A DNA stretch of 23,764 nucleotides from an uncultured Collinsella sp. (GTDB taxonomy: Bacteria > Actinomycetota > Coriobacteriia > Coriobacteriales > Coriobacteriaceae): positions 1 to 23,764 of the forward strand of contig CABURV010000029.1 of the NCBI GenBank assembly GCA_902494035.1, in the 5' to 3' direction. The stretch's first letter is position 1; each line of letters begins with the position of its first letter. The position numbers were made by a program, and so were the translations under genes. Shown in pieces: positions 1 to 8,124 of the stretch. The notes beneath the pieces were generated by a model. It was given only the letters and a program-made list of their open reading frames with translations, was not told where the DNA came from and ran no database searches.

Positions 1-10
1 CTCGGACATG

Positions 11-51
11 CAAAGGGCTCCGCTGCGCGCTTCGCGCGGCGGAGCCCTTTG
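11..51. terminator. Strong stem-loop at left edge
   Basis: Perfect 13-bp arms (11-23 and 39-51, AAAGGGCTCCGC type) enclose a second CGCGC/GCGCG stem. The A-run on the left and T-run on the right sit inside the stem, so it could end transcription from either side. The gene it would serve lies outside the window. From 52 to 245 I see only the upstream region of the repressor gene and no convincing ORF. Confidence 0.6.
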
Positions 52-211
52 CGTCCTGCGGAAATGTTTAGGAAAGTAACCCAAAGCGGCCCGGCGGGGG
101 TCCTGTGTAGTCACCCTTTAGGCGGAACTCTCCTAATTATTTGGATGAGTCGTTTACTTACTTGTACTGTTACCGTCTTCCTGCTGTTGTTGGGGTATGC
201 TTTGTTCGTAT

Positions 212-228
212 GTAAACGTTTGACATGT
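212..228 (+). promoter_or_regulatory. LacI-type operator before the repressor gene
   Basis: GTAAACGTTTGACATGT has the central CG and AAACGTTT core typical of LacI/GalR operators. It lies 5 bases before the GGGGGAGG ribosome binding site of the repressor. Near-identical copies precede the GH32 gene at 1361-1394, which suggests autoregulation by the encoded repressor. Confidence 0.65.
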
Positions 229-245
229 TGATGGGGGAGGGTGCT

Positions 246-1256
246 ATGGCTCGCGAGGGCGCTCGTTCTAAGGATTCTGCTAAGCCTGGCATCAAGGAAG
301 TTGCAGCGGTGGCGGGGGTCTCGCCTACTACGGTATCTCGCGTGCTTAATAATCGCGGCTATATTAGCCAAGAGACCCGCGATAAGGTCCATGCCGCGAT
401 GGAGCGCATCAACTATACGCCCAACGATATCGCCCGTGCCATGCTCAACGGTCGCCTGAATCTTATCGGTATGATCGTTCCCTTTGTGAGCAGCCCGTTC
501 CATGCTCAGGTTGTGCAGGCGGTCGAGCGCACGTTAGCGGAAAACGGCTTTAAGATGTTGCTGTGCAACAGCGCCAATCGACCCGATCTTGAGCGTTCCT
601 ATATTGACATGCTCCGCCGCAATATGGTCGACGGCGTCATCGTCAACTCCCTCAATATCGGTGCCGAGGCATATGCCGAGATGGGCTTGAGCCTGGTTGG
701 CATCGACTGCGATCTTGGCGAGGGCTCTGTCCAGATTGCAAGTGACAGCTATGGCATTGGCGAGCTCGCCACGCGCCGTCTGATTGATGACGGCTGCAGG
801 CGTATCCTGTGCCTGCGCAGCAATAGCCGCATGCGCATGCCTGCCAATAAGCGTACCGATGCCTACCTCGATGTTGTTGAGCAGGCCGGTTTGTCCGCGC
901 TTGTCCGTGAGGTCGAGTTCGTTAAGCCCGACGACGAAAAGGGCGCGGTCGTTGCGAAGATCCTCGATGAGAACCCCGATATTGACGGCATCTTTGCGGG
1001 AGACGATACGATGGCGGCCATCTGTCTCAACGTGATGAAGCAGCGCGGCTTGAGCGCTCCGGACGATATTAAGGTCGTGGGCGCGGATGGTGCCCGCCGC
1101 ACCATGACGTTTATGCCTGACCTAACAACCGTACGCCAAGATATCGATCACATCGGAGAGCTCGCGGCGCAATCCATCATTGCTCTTATTAACGGGGAAA
1201 AGCCCGAGTCGAATATCAAGCTTCCCGTTGAGCTTATCGAGGGCAAAACCGCGTAA
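246..1256 (+). CDS. LacI-family transcriptional repressor of the fructoside locus
   Basis: A 336-residue LacI/GalR regulator. The N-terminal helix-turn-helix is at residues 16-36 (core VAGVSPTTVSRVLNN), followed by the hinge helix and a periplasmic-binding-protein-like effector domain to the C-terminus (for example GIFAGDDTMAA). I chose ATG 246 because GGGGGAGG (233-240) precedes it at good spacing; an in-frame ATG at 225 would start inside the operator. The gene is followed by a GH32 hydrolase, a PTS IIBC and a second GH32, so a sugar-responsive repressor of sucrose or fructan use (ScrR-like) is the natural role. The inducer, perhaps a fructose or sucrose phosphate, is inferred. Operator-like sites occur before this gene and in the next promoter. 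Confidence 0.9.
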   Translation: MAREGARSKDSAKPGIKEVAAVAGVSPTTVSRVLNNRGYISQETRDKVHAAMERINYTPNDIARAMLNGRLNLIGMIVPFVSSPFHAQVVQAVERTLAENGFKMLLCNSANRPDLERSYIDMLRRNMVDGVIVNSLNIGAEAYAEMGLSLVGIDCDLGEGSVQIASDSYGIGELATRRLIDDGCRRILCLRSNSRMRMPANKRTDAYLDVVEQAGLSALVREVEFVKPDDEKGAVVAKILDENPDIDGIFAGDDTMAAICLNVMKQRGLSAPDDIKVVGADGARRTMTFMPDLTTVRQDIDHIGELAAQSIIALINGEKPESNIKLPVELIEGKTA

Positions 1257-1309
1257 TTCGCCCCGTGCCAAAAGAATTCCTCAAACGCCTCTGATGACCG
1301 TTCGCCGGC

Positions 1310-1326
1310 ATATGTCAACCGTTTAC
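1310..1326 (-). promoter_or_regulatory. LacI-type operator, inverted copy
   Basis: Read on the - strand this is GTAAACGGTTGACATAT, matching the tandem + copies at 1361-1394 at 15 of 17 positions. It lies 34 bases upstream of them in opposite orientation, which would suit looping or cooperative repressor binding. Confidence 0.55.
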
Positions 1327-1360
1327 CGACGACTGGAACTGCGAAAAGACGTATTGGTGT

Positions 1361-1394
1361 GAAAACGTTTGACATATGAAAACGATTGACATAT
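1361..1394 (+). promoter_or_regulatory. Two tandem LacI-type operators
   Basis: Two adjoining 17-bp direct repeats, GAAAACGTTTGACATAT (1361-1377) and GAAAACGATTGACATAT (1378-1394), differ at one base. They overlap the -35 and spacer of the likely GH32 promoter, so bound repressor would block RNA polymerase. The cognate protein is most likely the LacI-type repressor just upstream (inference from proximity and the matching site before its own gene). Confidence 0.7.
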
Positions 1395-1397
1395 CTT
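1369..1397 (+). promoter_or_regulatory. Probable promoter of the fructoside operon
   Basis: A perfect TTGACA at 1369-1374, a 17-base spacer and TATCTT at 1392-1397 (4 of 6 to consensus). The start codon follows about 40 bases downstream. A second TTGACA at 1386-1391 has no good -10 partner. Confidence 0.5.
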
Positions 1398-1439
1398 GCC
1401 ATTGTACCGAGTTAGTATGTCGTGGAAAGGAAGTCTCGG

Positions 1440-2822
1440 ATGCACAAGGTGTATTACCAGCCTGAGGGAATTTGGGTAGGCGACATCATGCCGTACGGCG
1501 AGGACGGCACGTTCTATCTCTATCATCAGCGTGACACGCGTAACCCCGAACCTTTCGGAGAGCCGTTTGGCTGGGCACTCGCTACGACCAAGGATTTCGT
1601 CAACTACAAGGACTTTGGCGAGAGCCTTGAGCGCGGCGGCGACGAGGAAGTCGACCAGTACATTTATGCCGGCACGGTGTTTAAGGTGGGCGACAAGTAC
1701 CATGCGCTCTACACTGGTTGCAATCGCGATAAGGTCCGCGCACGTTTGATGAAGCAGGTTCTTCTTCACGCAACGAGCGACGACGCCGTCAAGTGGGAGA
1801 AGAACATCGCCGAGACGCTGCTTCCGCCCCAGGAGGGTTACGATGACCGCAACTGGCGCGATCCCTTTGTGCTTTGGGATGAGGAGAACGAAGAGTACAT
1901 GCTCATCCTCGGCACGCGTGTGGGCGAGGACAAGCGTCTGATGACCGGCCGCCTGGTCAAGTTCACCTCCAAGGATCTGACCAACTGGGAGTTCCAGGGC
2001 GACTGGTGGAACCCGGGCCTGTACACCATGTTTGAGATGCCTGATCTCTTTAAGATGGGCGACTGGTGGTACCTCGTCTTTTCCGAGTACAGCGACGGCA
2101 ACAAGACCCGTTACCGCATGTCCAAGTCCATCAACGGTCCTTGGATTACCCCCGCTGACGACTCCTTCGACGGCCGCGCGTACTACGCCGCACGTACCGC
2201 ATTTGACGGCGAGCGCCGCGTTCTCTTTGGTTGGGTTCCTACGCGTGACGAGGGCGGCGACCCCAGCTCTTACCTGTGGGGTGGCACCTTTATGCCCCTC
2301 GAGATCGTTCAGCGTGACGACGGAACGCTCGGCACCAAGCTTCCCGACAGCATGCTTGGCGCCTTTGGCGAGGCTAAGGCAGTCGAGGCCTTTGAGCTTT
2401 CCTGTGAGTCGGGCAAAGTCGAGGAGGTGCTCGCCGCGGATGCCGGTTCCACCTATATGCTCGACGCCGACATCGAGCTCGCCGGTGACGCTGCCGGCTT
2501 CTCGGTGAAGCTTGCCGAGGACGCCGAGTCCGGTCTTGCCTATGAGTTCCGCGCCAACCTGCGCGAGGGCAAGCTCGAGTTTACGGCGGCCCCCCAGTAT
2601 CCGTGGTTCCAGGTCAACAACATGGGCCTCGAGCGTCCGTTGCTCTTTAAGAGCGAGGGCACTCATCATGTGCGCCTGGTCGTTGACGACGATATCGCGA
2701 CCATCTTTCTCGATGATGTTGCGCTTAACGCTCGCTTCTGCAATAAGCAGGGCCAGGGTGTGGCGCTGACGGTCACCGACGGTACGCTCAAGTGCGCAAA
2801 TGCAACGATCGCATCTCTGTAA
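1440..2822 (+). CDS. Non-canonical GH32 family glycoside hydrolase
   Basis: A 460-residue protein with the GH32 five-bladed propeller followed by a beta-sandwich domain from about residue 320. The usual WMNDPNG nucleophile motif is replaced by WVGDIMP, with Asp15 in the nucleophile position. The transition-state motif is intact (WRDP, Asp141). The acid/base motif reads FEMPD instead of ECPD (Glu199). All three catalytic acids are therefore present although two motifs differ, so activity on a beta-fructoside other than plain sucrose-6-phosphate is possible; the substrate cannot be read from sequence. There is no signal peptide, so it acts in the cytoplasm. ATG 1440 has AAAGGAAG upstream; an in-frame GTG at 1422 lies before that site. 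First gene of the operator-controlled operon. Confidence 0.8.
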   Translation: MHKVYYQPEGIWVGDIMPYGEDGTFYLYHQRDTRNPEPFGEPFGWALATTKDFVNYKDFGESLERGGDEEVDQYIYAGTVFKVGDKYHALYTGCNRDKVRARLMKQVLLHATSDDAVKWEKNIAETLLPPQEGYDDRNWRDPFVLWDEENEEYMLILGTRVGEDKRLMTGRLVKFTSKDLTNWEFQGDWWNPGLYTMFEMPDLFKMGDWWYLVFSEYSDGNKTRYRMSKSINGPWITPADDSFDGRAYYAARTAFDGERRVLFGWVPTRDEGGDPSSYLWGGTFMPLEIVQRDDGTLGTKLPDSMLGAFGEAKAVEAFELSCESGKVEEVLAADAGSTYMLDADIELAGDAAGFSVKLAEDAESGLAYEFRANLREGKLEFTAAPQYPWFQVNNMGLERPLLFKSEGTHHVRLVVDDDIATIFLDDVALNARFCNKQGQGVALTVTDGTLKCANATIASL

Positions 2823-2867
2823 TGGCCGCAAAACGTCTTATGATTTCGTAAGGGAATGGAGAGGAAC

Positions 2868-4319
2868 ATGGACTACAAAGTAGTGTCCCAGCAAGTCGTC
2901 GATAACGTCGGCGGTCTGGAGAACATCGAGGGTGCCACGCATTGCGTTACGCGTCTGCGCCTGGTGCTCAAGGATACGAGCAAGTACAACAAGGCCGAGC
3001 TCGAGAACATCGATGGCGTCAAGGGCGTGCTGTACAACAGCGGCCAGCTCATGATCATCTTCGGTACCGGTACCGTCAACAAGGTCTACGATGAGTTTAT
3101 GGCTCTGACGGGCGTCAAGGAGATCAGTGCTTCCGAGGTCAAGGGCGCCGAGGCGGACAAGAAGGGCAAGATCTTCTCGGTCCTCAAGGTATTCTCGGAC
3201 ATCTTTATCCCCATCATTCCCGCCTTCGTCGGTGCCGCTATCATCATCGGCCTTAAGTCGCTGATCGTTGCCAACGGCCTCTTTGGCATGGAGGGCAGCC
3301 TCGCCGATCACAGCGAGTTCCTCAAGAACCTCGCAAGCTTCTTTGCCATTATCGCCACCACGTTCGACTACCTGCCCGTCCTGGTTATGTACAGCGCGGT
3401 CAAGCGTTTTGGCGGTAACCCGATCCTGGGCATCCTCGTCGGTATCGTCATGGTTCACCCGAGCCTTATGAACCGTAACACGTTCGTTATGGACCCGACG
3501 GGTGCTGAGTACTGGAACTTCGGTCCGCTCTCCATTCCCATGGTTGCTTTCCAGGGCGGCGTGTTCCCTGCAATTCTGACTGCCTGGTTTATGGCCAAGG
3601 TCGAGCAGATTGCCCAGAAGTACATCCCCGAGGTCGTCTCGTTCGTTTTCGTCCCGACCGTTACCCTGATTCTTGCTAACGTCGCCCTGTTCACCGTGTT
3701 CGGCCCGCTTGGCAACCTGATCGGCGACGTCCTCGCCGGCGTGATCGACATCCTGTACAACAGGATGGGCGTCTTTGGTGCCTTTGTCTTCGCCGCGTTC
3801 CTGCAGCCGCTTGTCGTTACCGGTACGCATCAGTTCATCCAGGGTATCGAGGCAAACCTTGTTGCCACGACTGGCTTCAACTACATTCAGGCCATCTGGT
3901 CGGTTTCCATCATCGCCCAGGGCGGCGGCGCCATCGGCATGTACCTCATTCATAAGAAGCATTCCAAAGAGCGCAACATCTGCATGTCGTCCTTTATCCC
4001 GACGCTGGTCGGAATCTCCGAGCCCGCTATCTTCGCTGCAAACATGCGCTATTCGATCATTCCGTTCATCTGCGCATGCATCGGTGCAGGCTGCGGCGGT
4101 GCCTTCGTCAAGCTCTTTGAGGTGCGTGCTATCGGTCAGGGTCTGACCGGCGTGCTTGGCCTGCTCATCGTTACGCCCGAGACGCTCGTGTGGTATGTGA
4201 CTGGCAATCTCATCGCCTTTATCATGCCGATCGTCTTGATCCTTGCCTACAACAAGGCAAAGGGCGTTCCGACCACCGATGAAGAGGGCGCTGGCGCTGG
4301 CTTCGATGTCAGCTTTTAG
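2868..4319 (+). CDS. PTS beta-fructoside/sucrose transporter, IIBC component
   Basis: A 483-residue membrane permease of the glucose-glucoside (sucrose) PTS family. The IIB domain comes first (about residues 1-85), with the phosphorylated cysteine in HCVTRLRL (Cys26). A multi-pass IIC domain follows from about residue 105, with the family signature GISEPAIF at residues 382-389. It imports and phosphorylates a beta-fructoside such as sucrose, handing the 6-phosphate to the flanking GH32 enzymes. No IIA domain is fused or encoded nearby, so a shared IIA(Glc)-type protein must come from elsewhere. ATG 2868 is preferred because GGAGAGG sits just before it; ATG 2856 has only a close, weak site. 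It follows the first GH32 by 45 bases and is presumably co-transcribed. Confidence 0.88.
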   Translation: MDYKVVSQQVVDNVGGLENIEGATHCVTRLRLVLKDTSKYNKAELENIDGVKGVLYNSGQLMIIFGTGTVNKVYDEFMALTGVKEISASEVKGAEADKKGKIFSVLKVFSDIFIPIIPAFVGAAIIIGLKSLIVANGLFGMEGSLADHSEFLKNLASFFAIIATTFDYLPVLVMYSAVKRFGGNPILGILVGIVMVHPSLMNRNTFVMDPTGAEYWNFGPLSIPMVAFQGGVFPAILTAWFMAKVEQIAQKYIPEVVSFVFVPTVTLILANVALFTVFGPLGNLIGDVLAGVIDILYNRMGVFGAFVFAAFLQPLVVTGTHQFIQGIEANLVATTGFNYIQAIWSVSIIAQGGGAIGMYLIHKKHSKERNICMSSFIPTLVGISEPAIFAANMRYSIIPFICACIGAGCGGAFVKLFEVRAIGQGLTGVLGLLIVTPETLVWYVTGNLIAFIMPIVLILAYNKAKGVPTTDEEGAGAGFDVSF

Positions 4320-4357
4320 TTGAGCCGTTCAGTGTAATGTGCGGATAAGTCCATTTG

Positions 4358-4398
4358 AGGAAGGGCGTTCGGCTCGTGTGAGTCGAGCGTCCTTTCCT
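4358..4398 (+). other. Intra-operon stem-loop between IIBC and GH32
   Basis: An 18-base left arm (4358-4375) pairs with a 19-base right arm (4380-4398) through a GTGT loop, with one bulge and a few G-U pairs. There is no T-run after it. It ends 6 bases before the GAGAAGG ribosome binding site of the next gene. It probably works as an mRNA processing or stability element, or as a partial terminator that sets relative expression. Confidence 0.55.
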
Positions 4399-4414
4399 AT
4401 AGACGAGAAGGTCA

Positions 4415-5863
4415 ATGGCGATGTTTAATCAAAAAAACAAGGTGATGCGTGCGGACTATGAGCAGTGGCGAGCTGGACAGGATGAGACGGCGGCTCGCAT
4501 CGCGTCCGACCCCGATAGGCTTCTGTTCCATGTGGAGCCTGAGCTTGGCTGGCTCAATGACCCCAACGGTTTGGTGCAGTTCGGTGATACGTATCACATC
4601 TATCACCAATACGATCCATTCGATGCTGCGCATGGCGGTCCAGTGCTTTGGAATCATCTGACAACAAAGGATTTTGTGACGTACGAGAATCACGGCCCTG
4701 TGCTGTTCCCCGATTCCGATTTGGATTCGAGCGGAGCGTATTCTGGCTCTGCCTTTGTACGCAATGGCAAGATTCACTACTTGTATACCGGCAACGTCAA
4801 GCATTTTGACCGCGATGATTACGACTACGTGTTGATGGGCCGCGAGCAAAACCAGATTCATATGGTTGCCGAGAACCCCGACGAATTGGGCGAGAAGCGC
4901 ATGGCTGTTGGGCCGGTCGATTACCCCGACGATATCGGTACGCACGTACGCGACCCCAAGATCCTTGAGCACGATGGTATCTACTACATGGTTCTGGGCG
5001 CTCGTACGAAAGACGACCGTGGCTGCGTACTTGTCTATACCTCGCGCAATCTTGAGGACTGGAGCTATGCGACGCGCATTGAGTTGGGCGAGAAGTTTGG
5101 CTTTATGTGGGAGTGCCCCGATCTGTTTGAGCTCGATGGTGAGCTTATTCTCGTTTGCTGTCCGCAGGGTGTGCCCGCCGATGGATGGCGTTACCGCAAT
5201 CCGCACCAGTGCGTGTGGTTCCCCATCGAAGCCGATTGGAAGGCGCCGAGCTTTAAAATCGTCGGGCAGGGCATGCCCCCGATGGTCGATGCCGGTTTTG
5301 ATTTCTATGCTCCGCAGTCCTTTGAGGATGCTGCAGGCCGGCGTTTGATGATCGGATGGTCGGGTTGTCCCGATGCGACGACAGAAAACCCGACGGTGGC
5401 GCGCGGGTGGCAGTGCGCGTTGACGGTGCCGAGAGAGCTGAGCATGCGCGGCGGCAAGCTCTGCCAGCAGCCGGCGAACGAGATTGAGAGGATGCGCGGC
5501 GACTGCGTTCGCGCGACAGGCGGTGAGACCGTTGAGGAGCCGGGGCGCCTGTTTGATGTCGTGGTTTCCTGTGAGGGCGCCAAGATGGTCGAGCTTGAGA
5601 TTCGCAGGGGCGTCTTTGTACGCTATGCGGACGGGATGCTTACCCTCGACATGGGTGATGAGGGCTATGGGCGTGACCGGAGGTCGATTGAGCTCAGCGA
5701 GCTTCGAGACCTGCGCGTGCTTTCGGACACTACGATGGTCGAGATTTTTGCAAATGGCGGCGAGGCGGCACTTACGAGCCGTACCTATTCGCCGGCGGTT
5801 CCGGCGATGGGGTTGCATGCCGAGGGTGCGGCGTCGATGGATTTCTACCGCCTCGCGCGTTAA
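4415..5863 (+). CDS. scrB: Sucrose-6-phosphate hydrolase / beta-fructofuranosidase (GH32)
   Basis: A 482-residue GH32 enzyme with all canonical motifs: WLNDPNG (nucleophile Asp49), RDP (Asp180) and ECPD (acid/base Glu233). A C-terminal beta-sandwich domain follows from about residue 330. There is no signal peptide. Paired with a sucrose-type PTS, it most likely cleaves the imported sucrose-6-phosphate into glucose-6-phosphate and fructose in the cytoplasm. GAGAAGG ends 3 bases before ATG 4415 and 9 before the in-frame ATG at 4421, so either start is possible. It is the last gene of the fructoside operon. Its codon use is slightly looser than that of the two genes before it. The gene symbol rests on context; activity on short fructo-oligosaccharides is an alternative. 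Confidence 0.87.
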   Translation: MAMFNQKNKVMRADYEQWRAGQDETAARIASDPDRLLFHVEPELGWLNDPNGLVQFGDTYHIYHQYDPFDAAHGGPVLWNHLTTKDFVTYENHGPVLFPDSDLDSSGAYSGSAFVRNGKIHYLYTGNVKHFDRDDYDYVLMGREQNQIHMVAENPDELGEKRMAVGPVDYPDDIGTHVRDPKILEHDGIYYMVLGARTKDDRGCVLVYTSRNLEDWSYATRIELGEKFGFMWECPDLFELDGELILVCCPQGVPADGWRYRNPHQCVWFPIEADWKAPSFKIVGQGMPPMVDAGFDFYAPQSFEDAAGRRLMIGWSGCPDATTENPTVARGWQCALTVPRELSMRGGKLCQQPANEIERMRGDCVRATGGETVEEPGRLFDVVVSCEGAKMVELEIRRGVFVRYADGMLTLDMGDEGYGRDRRSIELSELRDLRVLSDTTMVEIFANGGEAALTSRTYSPAVPAMGLHAEGAASMDFYRLAR

Positions 5864-5904
5864 CCGTGCGGGGAGCACGATTGGACTTGCTGGGCGGAAT
5901 GTAT

Positions 5905-5930
5905 CGTAGTTGCCGCAGCGAACTACCGTT
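5905..5930 (+). terminator. Possible weak terminator after the GH32 gene
   Basis: GTAGTT (5906-5911) and AACTAC (5921-5926) form a six-pair stem followed by CGTTTAT. It is short and lacks a proper U-tract, but lies 42 bases after the operon's last stop codon. Confidence 0.35.
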
Positions 5931-6015
5931 TATCTCGTATAGCGACCGTTTGCGGAGTAAGTAACACTTATATATAAACCGTGTAGAATCTCAGGTAAGC
6001 ACGGAGTTTTCCAGG

Positions 6016-6054
6016 GAGACGCTGTCCTTTGTTGTACACAAGGGGCGGCGTCTC
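6016..6054 (+). terminator. Stem-loop in the degV leader
   Basis: GAGACGC (6016-6022) pairs with GCGTCTC (6048-6054), with further pairing inside (CCTTTGT with ACAAGGGG), followed by TTTGG. It may be a second terminator for the fructoside operon. It could also be an attenuator: a TAGAAT hexamer at 5984-5989 could be the -10 of a degV promoter upstream of it. Confidence 0.45.
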
Positions 6055-6140
6055 TTTGGCGCTTGAGGGCAGTTCTGCAGCAGGATGGCGGACGTGCGCA
6101 ACATATTAAAATGCCAATGTCGAGATGGGTCGTGATAAGA

Positions 6141-6995
6141 ATGGGCAAGTACGTAATCGTGGTTGAGTCTGGGTCGGATGTGACACCGGAGCTCTGCGAG
6201 CGCTACGGCATCGTGCGCGTGCCCATGCATGTCACGATTAGTGATGAGACCGTCGAGGACGGTTCGATCGATCCGCTCGAGATTTATTCGCGCTGCAACG
6301 AGTTTGGCGTGATGCCCAAGACCAGCGGTTGTGCGCCGGCAGATTTTTCTCGTGTGTATGACCGCATTCATGCTGATCAGCCCGACGCGATCATTTTGCA
6401 TCTTGCATATTCCGAGGCCACGACCTGTTCGCATCAGTCCTCGAAGATCGCCGCCAAGGGTCGCGATTACGTCTACTCCATGGACACGCGCTTTGTCTCG
6501 GTGGGCCAGTCACTCGTTGTCGTCGAGACCGCTAAATACATCGAGGCTCACCCCGATGCCACCGTTGATGAAATTTTCGACTTCACCAATTCGGTGATGA
6601 ACCGCGTGCTGCTGGGCTTTGTTCCTACGGACCTTGCCTTCCTTAAGGCAGGCGGTCGCTTGTCCAACGTCGCGTTCCTAGGCGCCCATCTGCTCAAGCT
6701 TAAGCCCTGCATTGAGGTGAGAGGCGGTAAGTTCGTGGCAACCAAGAAGTTCCGCGGCTCTATGCTCAAATGCGCTCGTGCCTTTATTGACCACATGGTT
6801 GCGAAGGGCGAGATTGACTACTCGCACATTGGTCTGGCGTATTCGGTGGGTCTTTCCGAGGAGCTGCGCGACGACATGGAAGTCTATGCGCACGATCTGG
6901 GCTTTAAGGACGTTACCTGGACTCAGGTCGGCGGCGTCATCTCGAGCCATTGCGGCCCGACCGCCTTCGGTGCGGTGCTTACGCTTAAAGCGTAA
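6141..6995 (+). CDS. degV: DegV family fatty-acid-binding protein (FakB-like)
   Basis: A 284-residue DegV protein, the family's usual length. It shows the N-terminal strand and loop IVVESGSD, the ligand-contacting TSGCAPADF segment (Thr61-Ser62), GRLSN near residue 172 and the C-terminal SSHCGPTAFG motif. Characterised relatives (FakB) bind a fatty acid and present it to the kinase FakA for phosphorylation, feeding exogenous fatty acids into phospholipids. No fakA is visible here. I placed the start at ATG 6141 because DegV proteins begin within a few residues of this strand; the ribosome binding site is poor, and upstream in-frame ATGs at 6111 and 6117 remain possible. A clear terminator follows. 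Confidence 0.85.
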   Translation: MGKYVIVVESGSDVTPELCERYGIVRVPMHVTISDETVEDGSIDPLEIYSRCNEFGVMPKTSGCAPADFSRVYDRIHADQPDAIILHLAYSEATTCSHQSSKIAAKGRDYVYSMDTRFVSVGQSLVVVETAKYIEAHPDATVDEIFDFTNSVMNRVLLGFVPTDLAFLKAGGRLSNVAFLGAHLLKLKPCIEVRGGKFVATKKFRGSMLKCARAFIDHMVAKGEIDYSHIGLAYSVGLSEELRDDMEVYAHDLGFKDVTWTQVGGVISSHCGPTAFGAVLTLKA

Positions 6996-7028
6996 GGCCT
7001 GGCCTCAATCGATTTCTATTGCCTCGGC

Positions 7029-7062
7029 GGCGGGCGGGTAGCGACAACCTTCCCGCCTCTCT
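7029..7062 (+). terminator. Rho-independent terminator after degV
   Basis: GGCGGG (7029-7034) and CCCGCC (7052-7057) form the outer stem, GGT/ACC an inner one, followed by TCTCTT. It lies 34 bases after the degV stop. Confidence 0.75.
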
Positions 7063-7180
7063 TGCGTGGGGCCAAATAGAACAACCCAATTGACTGCTAA
7101 ACCGTTTCGCCATCATGCGTATGGGCTAGAATGAGTCTGGCATTAAGTAGTTAAAACCAATGAGAGGCAAGGTAGCGGGA

Positions 7181-7999
7181 ATGGCTGAGATGACGCTCGA
7201 GGGTGTGGACGCTCGTCCCGAGGACTCTGCGTTTGCCCTGGGCCGCGTACATTCGATTGAAACGATGGGTACGGTCGACGGTCCCGGCATCCGCTTCGTA
7301 GTGTTTGTCCAAGGCTGCCCCATGCGCTGTGCGTATTGCCACAACCCCGATACCTGGTCGGTTAGCGGCGGCACCATGGTGACCGTCGAGCACCTGATGG
7401 ACGAGTTCCAGAGCAATCATGAGTTTTACCGCAGCGGTGGTATTACGGTGTCCGGCGGCGAGCCGCTCCTGCAGCCCGCGTTTTTAGCCGACCTGTTCCG
7501 CGCCATGCACAATAACCCCGATGGTCGCGTTCATACCTGCTTGGATAGCTGCGGCTATGCGTTCGATCCCGCGCATCCCGAGAAGTTTGATGCCGTACTC
7601 AACGAGACCGATATGGTGCTGCTCGACATTAAACACGCCGATCCCGTCGAGCATAAAAAGCTGACCGGTTGCGATCCCGCACGCATTCTGGCGTTTGGTG
7701 ATGAGCTCGCGCGTCGCAAGATAAAGGTCGTTATCCGCCACGTGGTGGTGCCGGGCATTACCGACACGGTGGAGGAGTGCGAGGCACTCGGTCGTCTGAT
7801 TGCCCCGTGGCATAACGTGGTCGGCCTGGAGATGCTGCCGTATCACACCATGGGTATCGTCAAATATGAGCAGCTGGGAATTCCCTATAAGCTTGAGGGC
7901 GTGCCCCAGATGGATGCCGCGCGCATGCCCGAGCTGCGCAACGCCGTCATGACGGGCATGAAAAAGCGCCGCGCGGAGCTCAAAAACGCCATCGGCTAG
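7181..7999 (+). CDS. pflA: Pyruvate formate-lyase activating enzyme (radical SAM)
   Basis: A 272-residue radical SAM enzyme with the CxxxCxxC cluster motif CPMRCAYC (Cys46, Cys50, Cys53). It also has the conserved GTVDGPGIRFVVF segment before it, TVSGGEPLLQ after it and the DSCGYA region. It installs the glycyl radical on pyruvate formate-lyase under anaerobic conditions, using a [4Fe-4S] cluster and S-adenosylmethionine. Slightly longer than the E. coli enzyme because of an N-terminal extension. The partner pflB is not in this window, so the gene stands alone here. I preferred ATG 7181, preceded by AAGG and AGCGGGA, over ATG 7160, which lacks a ribosome binding site. A TAGAAT hexamer at 7127-7132 could be the promoter -10. 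Confidence 0.9.
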   Translation: MAEMTLEGVDARPEDSAFALGRVHSIETMGTVDGPGIRFVVFVQGCPMRCAYCHNPDTWSVSGGTMVTVEHLMDEFQSNHEFYRSGGITVSGGEPLLQPAFLADLFRAMHNNPDGRVHTCLDSCGYAFDPAHPEKFDAVLNETDMVLLDIKHADPVEHKKLTGCDPARILAFGDELARRKIKVVIRHVVVPGITDTVEECEALGRLIAPWHNVVGLEMLPYHTMGIVKYEQLGIPYKLEGVPQMDAARMPELRNAVMTGMKKRRAELKNAIG

Positions 8000-8124
8000 C
8001 GTGCCATTTTGCCCCTTTATGATTCCTGAGCTGTACTGGCCTAACGGCTTGGTGCTGACACGGTCGAGCCAAAATGCTGGTACCATACCGTGGATAAGCA
8101 GTTTTCACAGGTTTGGGGGATGGT

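Noticed and set aside
1323..2831. 502-codon open frame on the - strand opposite the first GH32 gene
   Set aside because: Shadow of the GC-rich coding strand; no ribosome binding site or recognisable domain. The same applies to the long - frames at 2838-3962, 4412-5878, 8041-9129 and 14152-15630.
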